The translations under genes were made by a program, and so were the position numbers. The notes below the pieces were generated by a model that saw nothing but the letters and a program-made list of their open reading frames with translations, was not told the origin of the DNA and ran no database searches. 64,000 nucleotides of DNA from Oscillospiraceae bacterium (GTDB lineage: Bacteria > Bacillota > Clostridia > Oscillospirales > Oscillospiraceae), in the NCBI GenBank assembly GCA_022846095.1, contig AP025583.1, positions 434,001 through 498,000 of the forward strand, written 5' to 3'. This document shows, in pieces, positions 16,682 through 24,972 of this stretch (its first letter is position 1; every line of letters begins with the position of its first letter).

Positions 16682-18088
16682 CTATCTGGTGTAGTAGGGC
16701 CAGAAGTTGAGGAAAATTGTGCCGAAGAGCAGCACGATGACGAAGCAGATCCCCACCGCGGCCAGGCCGGTCTTCATCATGTACTCCGGCTTCACCCCGT
16801 AGGACACGGGCAGGGCACGGGTGGAGGTGGGCAGGATGAAGGCGCAGTTGGCGGCCACCGAGGTCAGGTAGATGTAGGGAATGGGATTGAGGTTCAGCGC
16901 GGTGGTGATGCTGATGACGATGGGCACGGAGATGGCGCAGGCGGCGTTGTTGCTGGACACGTTGGAGAGGATCATGCCCAGGGCGATGAAGATGGCGGTG
17001 AGCAGGATGCCCCCGGAGATGCCGGTGTTGCTCACCAGCTCGGCCACCATGTCGGAGGCGCCGGACTTGGTGATGCAGGTGCCCAGGGCCAGGCCGCCGG
17101 CCAGGGTGTAGAACAGACCCCAGGACATGCGGGGAGAGGCGTATTTCCAGGTCAGCAGCCTGCCGTTCACGGGCCCGGGGAGCACGAAGCACAGGATGCC
17201 GAAGACGATGAACACGTAGGAGGAGGTGAGGGCGGGCACCAGGTCGGCGAAGAGGGGGCGGGCGAAGGCCAGCACCACGGAGACCAGGAAGACGGTGAGG
17301 CTCAGCTTCTCGTCCCGGGACATCCTGCCCAGCTTCTGGTACTCCTCCTTAAAATACTCCCGGGCGCCGGGCAGGACTTTGACCTCGGACTTCATGAAGC
17401 ACATGTAGATTGTCACGCCCAGGGTGATGAGCACCAGCATGGGCATCATCTTGCCCACCCAGTCGATGTAGCGGTACTCCACGCCGGTGAGCTCCTGGAT
17501 GTAGTTGATGGAAACCAGGTTCATGCCGCCGCCCAGGGGGGAGCCGAAGCCGCCCAGGCCGGAGCCCCAGGCGATGGCCAGCAGGATGTTGGCGGCGGCG
17601 CGGCTCTTGCCGATGTCGGCGTGGCCCACGTTGGTGAGCATGGCCACCGCGATGGGAGTGAGGGCCGCGGCCACCACCACGTTGGGCAGGAAGATGCTCA
17701 TGATGGTGGAGCCCACGAACCAGACCACGATCTGCTGCTTCATGGACGGCCCGATGAGGGAGAGGGCCCCCAGGGCGATGCGCTTATTGAGGCCGGTGGC
17801 CTCCCAGGAGATGGTGATCATGTTGGCGCCGATGAGCAGGATGACCAGGTCGGCGGCGTACTGGGGGATGATGGTGCTCAGGGGCACGAAGCCGAAGATG
17901 GCGTTGGTGACGATGGGCAGAAAGGCGGTGACCGCCACGTCCACCGGCGTGAAGATCCACCAGGCGGACATCCACAAAAAGGTGCCCAGGGCGCCCTTGA
18001 CGGCGAAGGGCATGGCGGCGGTGGGGATGAGCAGAATGGCCAGCAGGAAGAGCACGGGGCCGGAGAGCAGCTTAGCGAGCTTCTTCAT
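16682..18088 (-). CDS. SLC13/DASS-family sodium:anion carrier
   Basis: A 468-residue membrane protein of the divalent-anion:sodium symporter/ArsB-NhaD superfamily, with about 11 helices. Two repeated halves each end in a typical Ser-Asn or Thr-rich loop, SPLGGGMNL near 183 and ILSNVSSNNAACA near 375. Such carriers move di- and tricarboxylates or sulfate. GGGAG lies upstream of the ATG. It is 25 bases after the selenoprotein gene in the same operon and is the obvious candidate for importing the substrate of the reductase, which suggests an anionic compound rather than a neutral betaine. Confidence 0.9.
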   Translation of the reverse strand: MKKLAKLLSGPVLFLLAILLIPTAAMPFAVKGALGTFLWMSAWWIFTPVDVAVTAFLPIVTNAIFGFVPLSTIIPQYAADLVILLIGANMITISWEATGLNKRIALGALSLIGPSMKQQIVVWFVGSTIMSIFLPNVVVAAALTPIAVAMLTNVGHADIGKSRAAANILLAIAWGSGLGGFGSPLGGGMNLVSINYIQELTGVEYRYIDWVGKMMPMLVLITLGVTIYMCFMKSEVKVLPGAREYFKEEYQKLGRMSRDEKLSLTVFLVSVVLAFARPLFADLVPALTSSYVFIVFGILCFVLPGPVNGRLLTWKYASPRMSWGLFYTLAGGLALGTCITKSGASDMVAELVSNTGISGGILLTAIFIALGMILSNVSSNNAACAISVPIVISITTALNLNPIPYIYLTSVAANCAFILPTSTRALPVSYGVKPEYMMKTGLAAVGICFVIVLLFGTIFLNFWPYYTR

Positions 18089-18113
18089 AAAATTTCTCCC
18101 TCTCTTTCAGCGG

Positions 18114-19424
18114 TTAGTCAAACACGGTCTGTTCCTTAATTTGCGTCCCCAGGGCCTCCACCGCCCGCAGGACGATGGCCCGCCGCAGGGCGTGCTCGGC
18201 CTCCGGCTCCAGGCCGGGGCTGCCCACCGGGTGGGGGATGGCCACCGCCTTGACGATGCGGTTGGCCCCCACGGTCTGGGCGATGGGCACGATGGTGCAG
18301 ATCTGCACGCAGGGGATGCCGCAGCGGTCGAACTCCTTGGCCAGCGTTGCGCCGCAACGCGTGCCGGTGCCTCACGTGGAGGTGAGCACCACGGCCTGCA
18401 CATGGGCGGCCAGGAGCCGGGCGGCGATCTCGGCGCCGAAGGCCTGGGCGTTTTTCAGGCTGGTGCCGTTGCCGCTGGTGGAGTAGATCTTGCCGTACAC
18501 CTCGCCCACGGCCCCCTCCCGCTCCAGCTCCCGCAGGATGTCCAGGGGGACGATGTAGTTGGGATTGCGGTTGGCGAAGGCGTTGTTGAACCCGCCGTGG
18601 ACGGTCTGGAACTCCTCCGCCGGCAGGCCCTCCAGGCCGGAGACGTCAAACTCCAGAAATTTGGTGGCCCGGGCGGACTCCAGCCCCGCGCTGTTGCGGC
18701 GGTCGGTGATGCCCCCCTCGGTGACCAGGGCGATGCGGGCGCGGGCGGGATCGGGCACGGCGGGGGCGGGGGGGATGCTCTCGAAGGGGGGCGGCTCCAG
18801 CTCGGTGCGGAAGGGCTCCCCCCGCACCTTGGCCAGCAGCATGTCCACCGCCCGCTCCGCCCCGGTCTTTTCCACGAACACGTTCTTCCGGTACCCCCGG
18901 GGGAAGTAGCCCTCCTCCTCCGGCGTGGCCAGGCCCTGGCCCAGGGCCAGCTTTTTGGCCAGGGCGGCCACCTTGGGCATGTCCCGGCGCATCCCGGCGG
19001 CCGAGTCCCGGGTGGAGATCACGTAGCAGGCCTTGCGGTACATCTCCGTGCCGGGGTTCTCGGCGTACATGCCGGTGACGCAGGGGATGCCGTAGACCTC
19101 CCCCATGGCGGCGCAGACTGCCCCGCAGGCCGGGCCGTAGCGCCCGGCGTTGAAGGCGGGGCCCGCCACGAAGAGCTGGGGGCTGTAGGGGGCGGCCAGC
19201 TCCACCAGCCGCGCCACGGCCCCAGGGGTGTCCTGGGCGATGAAGTTGTCCCCGCAGATCAGGGTGGCCGCCACCTGGAAGTCCTCCCCCAGCAGGCTCT
19301 GGAGGAGCAGGCCGGGCCCCACGGGGCCCTCCCTAACCTCCGGCGGGGCGAAGGCGGCCTCCTCGCCGCCCAGCTGGGCGAAAAACTGATTGACGTAGTG
19401 CACCACGCGGATGGGTTCGCGCAT
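18114..19424 (-). CDS. Glycine/sarcosine/betaine reductase component B, GrdB-like selenoprotein (UGA = selenocysteine)
   Basis: A 436-residue protein once an internal TGA (18372-18374, residue 351) is read as selenocysteine. The reading frame continues to a TAA at 18114 with highly family-like sequence: LTST-Sec-GTGTRCGAT, then GIPCVQICTIVPI and GANRIV. Translation as a stop would remove the conserved active site. Component B binds an amino-acid-derived substrate through its pyruvoyl partner and passes a carboxymethyl group to selenoprotein A. A hairpin starts 11 bases after the UGA. The gene follows its alpha partner by 10 bases. No grdA, grdC, grdD or thioredoxin genes are here, so they must lie elsewhere. 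Confidence 0.93.
18344..18374 (-). promoter_or_regulatory. Bacterial SECIS-like hairpin with UGA selenocysteine codon
   Basis: On the minus strand the UGA (18372-18374) is followed 11 bases later by GCGTTGC-GGC-GCAACGC, a perfect seven-base-pair stem with a three-base loop (18344-18360). Bacterial SECIS elements lie directly 3' of the UGA inside the gene and recruit SelB. The position fits; the loop sequence differs from the E. coli type, as usual in Firmicutes. Confidence 0.7.
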
Positions 19425-19434
19425 GTTTTGCCTC

Positions 19435-20673
19435 CTATTCCGCCTGGGTACGCATCTTTACGCCGCCCAACTGGTTGGTGGCCGCGTATAGGATGCCCAA
19501 GCTGGTCTCAAAACCGTCTTTGGCGGCGTGCCTGCCGCCGAGGATGTCCCCCGCGCCGATGGAGCGCTCCACCGCGTCCAGTCGGACCAGCGCGTCGTTG
19601 TTGCCGTTGGTGACGATGGCGTCCGCCCCCTTGGAGCAGGACACCAGGGGGGGGAGGTCGCCCAGGGGCCCGGCGATCTCGTTGGTCTCCAGCACGGCCC
19701 GGACCCCCAGGGCCTCGCAGGCGTCCAGGGCCAGCATCAGGTCCACGTCGGCGTGGCCGCCCCCCTCCTGGGTGATCACCACCCCGTCCCAGCCGGCGGC
19801 GGCCAGCTCCGCACACCGGCGGGCGTTGGCCTGCTTGTCCTCCAGCATGCTGCTCTCGGTGGACAGGATCACCCCGCCGAAGGAGCAGTCGGTACCGTGG
19901 CGGGCCCAGAGGGCGCGGATGACGGGGGAGTCTTGGTGGAGCCAGGTGGGGTTCTTCTGGCAGGCGATGATGTAGTTGGCGCTCACCACAGCGCCGTCCA
20001 GCACCGCGGCGGGGGGGAGGGACACCGGGGCCATGGCGGTGCAGTCCCCGCCGTTCAGGTGGACGTTGCGCAGATCGCCCTGGGCCTGGATGTAGCAGAT
20101 GTAGCCCAGGGTGGGCAGGCCCGCCGCCGGGGCGTCGTCCAGGCGCAGCTCCTCATAGCCGCCGCACCCCGCGCTCAGGCGGCCCAGGTACTGCGCGGCC
20201 CGCAGGAGCATGCGCTCGGTCTCCAGGGCGAAGTCGTGCTTGTCCTTGCCGGGGTCGGTCAGGGTGGTCAGCATGACCAGGTTCACGGTCTGGGAGAAGG
20301 GGCCGTAGCGGGCCCCCTCGCCCGCCATGTCCACGATGCCCTCCTGGATGCCGGGGTACACGCAGGACTGCATCAGGGCCATGCCCTCCAGACGGTGGGT
20401 CAGGCCCTGTCCGGCGCGGTTTTCGCCGGGCAGCCAGCCGGGGAAGGGGCTGCCCTCCGGCTTCCAGGCGGGCTTGACCGCGTCCATGATGTGCAGGATG
20501 CGGCAGGACTGCCCGGGCTTTGCCACGTCGAAGGACACCGCGTAGCCGGACAGGCCGTCCAGCACCACCCGCTCCAGCGCCTGCGCGTCCACGGTGAGCA
20601 CGCCGTCCCGGTAGGCCGAGGGCGCGCCGAGGACGATGTCCCGTACGGGGAAGTTGCGAAGAATCAGTTCCAT
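19435..20673 (-). CDS. Glycine/sarcosine/betaine reductase component B, GrdE-like alpha (pyruvoyl precursor) subunit
   Basis: A 412-residue protein of the GrdE/GrdG/GrdI family. In this family the chain self-cleaves at an internal Cys, leaving a pyruvoyl group that forms a Schiff base with the amine of the substrate; here Cys211 in NGGDCTAMAP is the matching site. Other features are VNLVMLTTLTDPGKDKHDF and ITQEGGGHADVD near residue 350. The ATG at 20673 follows GAGGTG and sits about 35 bases after the expected start of a sigma-54 transcript. The frame is open further upstream, but that part holds the promoter. Substrate specificity relative to glycine, sarcosine or betaine cannot be read. Confidence 0.92.
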   Translation of the reverse strand: MELILRNFPVRDIVLGAPSAYRDGVLTVDAQALERVVLDGLSGYAVSFDVAKPGQSCRILHIMDAVKPAWKPEGSPFPGWLPGENRAGQGLTHRLEGMALMQSCVYPGIQEGIVDMAGEGARYGPFSQTVNLVMLTTLTDPGKDKHDFALETERMLLRAAQYLGRLSAGCGGYEELRLDDAPAAGLPTLGYICYIQAQGDLRNVHLNGGDCTAMAPVSLPPAAVLDGAVVSANYIIACQKNPTWLHQDSPVIRALWARHGTDCSFGGVILSTESSMLEDKQANARRCAELAAAGWDGVVITQEGGGHADVDLMLALDACEALGVRAVLETNEIAGPLGDLPPLVSCSKGADAIVTNGNNDALVRLDAVERSIGAGDILGGRHAAKDGFETSLGILYAATNQLGGVKMRTQAE

Positions 20674-20718
20674 AGTCACCTCTCTGAGTTTGTGAATGAA
20701 TTGACAATCCCGATAAAA

Positions 20719-20734
20719 AGCAAGGGCTGTGCCA
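20719..20734 (-). promoter_or_regulatory. Sigma-54 (RpoN) promoter of the grdE-like operon
   Basis: On the minus strand TGGCAC-N5-TTGCT matches the -24/-12 consensus TGGCAC-N5-TTGCW exactly, including the invariant GG and GC. It lies 46 bases before the GrdE-like ATG, and the gene on its other side encodes a sigma-54 activator. Confidence 0.88.
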
Positions 20735-20760
20735 ACTGCAAAAAAGTGCGTAAAAACGTC

Positions 20761-20798
20761 AAAACCCGCCGGAAACGGGGAGGTTTCCGGCGGGTTTT
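20761..20798 (-). terminator. Terminator after the sigma-54 activator gene
   Basis: AAAACCCGCCGGAAAC and its complement form a 16-base-pair stem with a six-base loop, ending in four T on the minus strand. It separates activator transcription from the sigma-54 promoter downstream. Confidence 0.82.
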
Positions 20799-20839
20799 GA
20801 CGCAATCAGGGGAATTGAGGGGGATCATGACCTGGTGGC

Positions 20840-20938
20840 GTTGCAGATTTGAAACAGCACGGACAAAAGAAAGGCGTAGTGGTTCGGATTTGAACCATCA
20901 CGCCTGAAAAGGGCGCAGTTGCGTTGCAGATTTGAAAT
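20840..20938. promoter_or_regulatory. Three phased putative activator-binding sites (UAS)
   Basis: Three related 16-base sites, GTTGCAGATTTGAAAC (20840-20855), GGTTCGGATTTGAACC (20881-20896) and GTTGCAGATTTGAAAT (20923-20938), share a GTT-N-C...ATTTG-AAC dyad. Their centres are 41 and 42 bases apart, close to four helical turns, so they face the same side of the DNA. They lie 110-210 bases upstream of the sigma-54 promoter, the normal distance for enhancer sites acting by looping. The likely ligand is the adjacent activator. Confidence 0.8.
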
Positions 20939-20942
20939 GCAC

Positions 20943-22547
20943 CTACTTCCCGTTGAGCTTGCGCCAGAGGGTGGTGCGGCTGATGCCGTAGGCCCTGCAC
21001 AGGGCCTCCCGGTCCCCGCCGAAGCCCGCGGACAGCAGCGCCCGGTAGAGCTCCCGCTCCAGGCCCTTGGCGTCGGGGGCGATGGGCAGCTCCAGCACCC
21101 TGGCCCGGCGCGGCCCTGCGCCGCGGCAGGTGCGGGAAAAGAAGTCCTCCACCAGGGGCGCGGTGATGGGCCTGCCCTCGCAGTCGTAGACCAGCTTGAC
21201 GATGAAGCTGCGCAGCTCCCGCAGGTTGCCCGGCCAGGTGTGGGCGCGCAGGGGGGAGAAGATCTCCGCCGGGGGATCGATGGCGCGGTGGTACTCGTTG
21301 TAGAACTCCCGGCGGGCAAAGACCGCCGCCAGGTACTCCAGATCCGCACCCCGGGCGGAGAGGGGCGGGACGGAGAGCTCCAGCTCGCTGAGGCGGTAGT
21401 AGAGGTCCCGCTTGAATTTACCCTGCTCGGCCAGCTGGCGCAGATCCTTGTTGGTGGCGCAGATGATGCGGATGTCCAGCCGGTCCAGGCTGCCGCCTCC
21501 CACCCGCCGCACGGTGCGCTCCTCGATGACCCGCAGCAGCTTGGTCTGCATACCGGGGGAGGCCTCGCTGATCTCGTCCAGGAAGAGGGTGCCCTGGTCC
21601 GAGGCGGCCAGCAGCCCGGCGCTGCCCGCCTTGGAGGCCCCGGTGTAGGCCCCCTTCTCGTAGCCGAAGAGCTCGCTCTCCAGCAGGCTCTCGGACAGCT
21701 CGCCGCAGTTGATGCTGATGAAGGGGCGGTCCATCCGGGGGCTGGCGCTGTGGATGCTCTGGGCGAAGAGCTCCTTGCCTGTGCCCGTCTCCCCGGTGAT
21801 GAGCACGTTGCGGGAGGAGGCGGCGAAGCGCCGGGCCTGGCGCTTTACCTCCTCGGTCACGGCGCTGACGCAGAGGATGTCGTTGAAGGTGTAGCGGGTC
21901 ACCCAGCCCCGGTTCAGGTTGCTGCGCAGCTCCGCGTGCTTGCGAAGGGCGGCGGCCCGGTCCCGCTCCAGCAGGGCGGCGGCCTCCTCGAAGGCACGGG
22001 CGATGGAGCGCTCCCCCGACGCGATAATGCCGAAGGGCACCCCGCACTGTCCCGCCGCCTCCCCGGCCAGGGCGCTGCCCACTGCGGCCTGGATGCGGTT
22101 GCGGCGCAGAAAGTCCACAATCAGCTCCTTGTCCCGGTCCCGGGTGAACTGGGTCAGGGTGAGGAAATAGAGCTCCAGGCCCCCCAGGCGCACCATGGAG
22201 CGCCCCCCGGAGAGCATGTTGTCGTAGACGATGACGGCCGCCCGGACGGTGTCCGGGCGGAGGACCCGGTCCAGGGCGGCGAGCACATCCTGAAAGGAGA
22301 TGGACAGCTCCACCACGTGCTTGTCGGTCAGTCTGCGGCAGGCGGTGGCGGGGTAGCCCCGGGTGATGATGACCTTGGCGGCGGGGTCCACGCTGGCGGT
22401 GATGGCCTCGTCCGAGCGGTAGAGAGACTGGTAGGGGGTCATCTTCACCTGGTAGCGGGCGCCGTACTCCTCCACGAAGGGGGCGGCAGCCCCCTCCAGC
22501 GCGGCGTAGGAGGTCAGCACCAGAATGTCGCAGGCCTGCTCCGGCAT
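20943..22547 (-). CDS. Sigma-54-dependent transcriptional activator with PrpR-type sensor domain
   Basis: A 534-residue enhancer-binding protein. Residues 1 to about 190 form a PrpR_N-like ligand-sensing domain. The AAA+ core has Walker A GETGTGKE near 245, the sigma-54-contacting GAYTGA loop near 295 (Tyr replaces the usual Phe), Walker B GTLFLDEISE near 315, and an arginine-finger region. A Fis-type helix-turn-helix ends the chain (CRAYGISRTTLWRK). The ATG at 22547 follows GGGAGGAA. It sits directly upstream of three dyad sites and a sigma-54 promoter, so it should activate the grdE-like operon when it binds the substrate or an acyl derivative. Confidence 0.94.
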   Translation of the reverse strand: MPEQACDILVLTSYAALEGAAAPFVEEYGARYQVKMTPYQSLYRSDEAITASVDPAAKVIITRGYPATACRRLTDKHVVELSISFQDVLAALDRVLRPDTVRAAVIVYDNMLSGGRSMVRLGGLELYFLTLTQFTRDRDKELIVDFLRRNRIQAAVGSALAGEAAGQCGVPFGIIASGERSIARAFEEAAALLERDRAAALRKHAELRSNLNRGWVTRYTFNDILCVSAVTEEVKRQARRFAASSRNVLITGETGTGKELFAQSIHSASPRMDRPFISINCGELSESLLESELFGYEKGAYTGASKAGSAGLLAASDQGTLFLDEISEASPGMQTKLLRVIEERTVRRVGGGSLDRLDIRIICATNKDLRQLAEQGKFKRDLYYRLSELELSVPPLSARGADLEYLAAVFARREFYNEYHRAIDPPAEIFSPLRAHTWPGNLRELRSFIVKLVYDCEGRPITAPLVEDFFSRTCRGAGPRRARVLELPIAPDAKGLERELYRALLSAGFGGDREALCRAYGISRTTLWRKLNGK

Positions 22548-22781
22548 AAAAATTCCTCCCGTCAAAACGGCGTAATCATTGCTTTTATCTTAAAGGACGG
22601 GGCTGAATTAAGCAACCTGAATTTTCAGACAGGCCCACGGCTGGGGCCGGAGCCCGGCCAACATGGTGTTTCATTTTCTGAAAGCATTTGCTGTTAGTCA
22701 AATAGGGCGAAATCATTTAATCTATACCTATGAAGCCGGTTTTTTGTGCGTTTTATCATGCCAAAGCAAAGGAGAATGGAC

Positions 22782-24395
22782 ATGCAGTTTAATCCGCACC
22801 TGTACCGCTATCCCTCTCGAAGAACGGTCACCTACGCGGGCCGCGGCATGGTATGCACCTCCACGCCGCTGGCCGCGCAGGCGGGACTGGAGGTTTTAAA
22901 AAAAGGCGGAAACGCCATCGATGCGGCGGTGGCCACTGCCATGGCGCTGACGGTGCTGGAGCCCACCTCAAACGGCGTCGGAAGCGACGCCTTCGCGCTG
23001 GTCTGGACCGGGGGCAGGCTATACGGCCTCAACGCCAGCGGGTGGACGCCCCGGCGCCTCAACGCGCAGGTGGTGAAGGGACTGGGGTTTGAAGCCATGC
23101 CGCGGCGGGGGTGGGAGACCGTCATGATCCCCGGCGCCCCGTCGGGATGGGCGGAGCTGACGAGGCGCTTTGGCCGGCTGCCGCTCTGGAAGAACGCGGA
23201 GCCGGCGGTGCAGTATGCGCAGCAGGGCTATCCGGTGTCCGCCGACGTGGCGGGCTTCTGGAGGATGGACTACGCCAGGCTGCGCCGGGAGCTGGAGGGT
23301 CCGCAATACCAGCCCTGGTTTGATACGTTCGCGCCGGGCGGACGCGCGCCGGAGGCGGGGGAGCGCTGGTCATGCCCGGCGCTGGCCGACACGCTGCGCG
23401 AGATCGGCGTCACCGGCGCCGAGAGCTTTTACCGCGGCGCGCTGTGCGAGAAGATGGTGCGCTGGTCGGAGCGCACCGGGGGGTACCTGGAGCACGGCGA
23501 TTTGGCCGATTACCGGGCCGAGTGGGTGGAGCCTATCACGGTGAATTACAAGGGCTACGACGTCCACGAAATTCCGCCCAACGGCCAGGGCATTACCGTG
23601 CTGATGGCACTGAATATCCTCAAGCAGATGAACCTGGGCCCCGAGCGTGAGACGGTGGAGAGCTACCACGCCATGATCGAGGCAATGAAGCTGGCGTTTA
23701 CCGACGCCAGGGCGTTTGTGGCCGACCCCAGGCATATGAAGGTAAAGGTGGAGGACATGCTCTCCGACGCCTACGCCGCCCGTCGGCGGGCGCTGATCCG
23801 CCCGGATACCGCCCTCTTCCCGGTGGCCGGGGATCCCGCCTGCGGGGACACCGTCTACCTGTGCACGGCGGACGAGGAGGGCAACATGGTCAGCTACATC
23901 CAGAGCAATTACGCCGACTTCGGCTCGGGCATCGCCGTGCCGGACACCGGCATCCTGTTTCAAAACCGGGGCAACAACTTCAGCCTTGACGAGAAGAGCG
24001 ACAACTGTATCGCCGGGCGGAAAAAGAGCTACCACACCATCATCCCCGGCTTTCTGTGCCGGGACGGCAAGCCGGTGGGGCCCTTCGGCGTTATGGGCGG
24101 CTTCATGCAGCCCCAGGGCCATCTGCAGGTGCTGGTCAACACCATCGACTATGGGATGAACCCCCAGGAGTGCCTGGACGCGCCGCGCTTCCAGTGGGTC
24201 GGCGGGCGGAGGATACAGCTGGACCCATGGGTGCCGGGGCACATCATCCGGCAGCTGGCGGAGCTGGGACATGAGGTGGAGGTTGCCTGTGAGCCGGGCG
24301 CCATGGGGCGCGGAGAGATTATCTGGCGCACGGAGCGGCGGACGCTGGCCGGGGCCACCGAGCCGCGCTGCGACGGTATGGTGGCTGCCTGGTAA
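22782..24395 (+). CDS. Gamma-glutamyltransferase-family protein (cytoplasmic, YwrD-like)
   Basis: A 537-residue Ntn-hydrolase. Family members self-cleave before a Thr and hydrolyse or transfer gamma-glutamyl groups of glutathione or related amides. The N-terminal GGNAIDAAVATAMALTV segment is near residue 44. The nucleophile Thr is expected in CGDTVYL near 367, followed by EEGNMVSYIQS, and PFGVMGGFMQPQGH is near 427. There is no signal peptide, unlike secreted GGTs. The ATG at 22782 is seven bases after AAGGAG. It heads an operon with a chromate-transporter-type pair and an amidohydrolase, which suggests use of a gamma-glutamyl or N-acyl compound. Confidence 0.92.
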   Translation: MQFNPHLYRYPSRRTVTYAGRGMVCTSTPLAAQAGLEVLKKGGNAIDAAVATAMALTVLEPTSNGVGSDAFALVWTGGRLYGLNASGWTPRRLNAQVVKGLGFEAMPRRGWETVMIPGAPSGWAELTRRFGRLPLWKNAEPAVQYAQQGYPVSADVAGFWRMDYARLRRELEGPQYQPWFDTFAPGGRAPEAGERWSCPALADTLREIGVTGAESFYRGALCEKMVRWSERTGGYLEHGDLADYRAEWVEPITVNYKGYDVHEIPPNGQGITVLMALNILKQMNLGPERETVESYHAMIEAMKLAFTDARAFVADPRHMKVKVEDMLSDAYAARRRALIRPDTALFPVAGDPACGDTVYLCTADEEGNMVSYIQSNYADFGSGIAVPDTGILFQNRGNNFSLDEKSDNCIAGRKKSYHTIIPGFLCRDGKPVGPFGVMGGFMQPQGHLQVLVNTIDYGMNPQECLDAPRFQWVGGRRIQLDPWVPGHIIRQLAELGHEVEVACEPGAMGRGEIIWRTERRTLAGATEPRCDGMVAAW

Positions 24396-24429
24396 AAATA
24401 GATGCAAGTCTGTACTGAGGAGGTGTACA

Positions 24430-24972
24430 ATGAAGGAGCTCTTGGACCTGTTCCTCACCTTCGCCCGCATCGGCGGACTGACCTTTGGCGGCGGCTACGC
24501 GATGCTGCCCATGCTGCAGAAGGAGGTGGTGGAAAACAAGGGCTGGGCCCAGGCCGAGCAGATCATGGATTACTACGCCATCGGCCAGTGCCTGCCCGGC
24601 ATTATCGCGGTCAACACGGCGGTTTTTATCGGCCAGAAGCGCCGGGGGGCCGCCGGCGGCGTGGCCGCCGCGCTGGGCGTGGTGTTTCCCTCTCTGGTCA
24701 TCATCATCGTCATTGCGGCATTCATCGGCGGCTTCGCCGACCTACCCATGGTGCGCAACGCCTTTGCGGGCATCCGGGTGTGCGTCTGCGTGCTGATCTT
24801 CAACGCGGTGCTTAAGCTGTGGAAAAAGGCGGTGGTGGACTGGAGGGCGCTGGTGATCTTCCTGGCCGTTTTTCTGGGGGCCTCCTTTACGGGGCTCTCC
24901 CCCATCCTGTTTGTTCTGATCTCCGCCGCGGCCGGGATTCTACTGAAGAGCCTGGGGGTGAAGCGCGTATGA
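24430..24972 (+). CDS. Chromate transporter (CHR) family, first half-size subunit
   Basis: A 180-residue membrane protein with about five helices matching the N-terminal half of ChrA. The TFGGGYAMLPMLQKE motif near residue 16 and GQCLPGIIAVNTA near 50 are typical. GAGGAGGTG precedes the ATG. The stop overlaps the next gene as ATGA. In many Firmicutes CHR proteins are split in two and work as a heterodimer; substrates other than chromate are likely in a gut-type anaerobe. Confidence 0.9.
   Translation: MKELLDLFLTFARIGGLTFGGGYAMLPMLQKEVVENKGWAQAEQIMDYYAIGQCLPGIIAVNTAVFIGQKRRGAAGGVAAALGVVFPSLVIIIVIAAFIGGFADLPMVRNAFAGIRVCVCVLIFNAVLKLWKKAVVDWRALVIFLAVFLGASFTGLSPILFVLISAAAGILLKSLGVKRV

Noticed and set aside
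16673-18139. A 488-codon plus-strand frame
   Set aside because: Antisense to the SLC13 gene, which has clear membrane helices and a ribosome site.
18372-18374. TGA as a true stop, making the GrdB-like gene a truncated pseudogene
   Set aside because: Sequence after the codon is strongly family-like for 85 residues, the UGA falls at the known selenocysteine position and a hairpin follows.
20674-20805. A 44-residue N-terminal extension of the GrdE-like protein
   Set aside because: The extension covers the sigma-54 promoter and terminator, has no family resemblance, and a good ribosome site supports the ATG at 20673.
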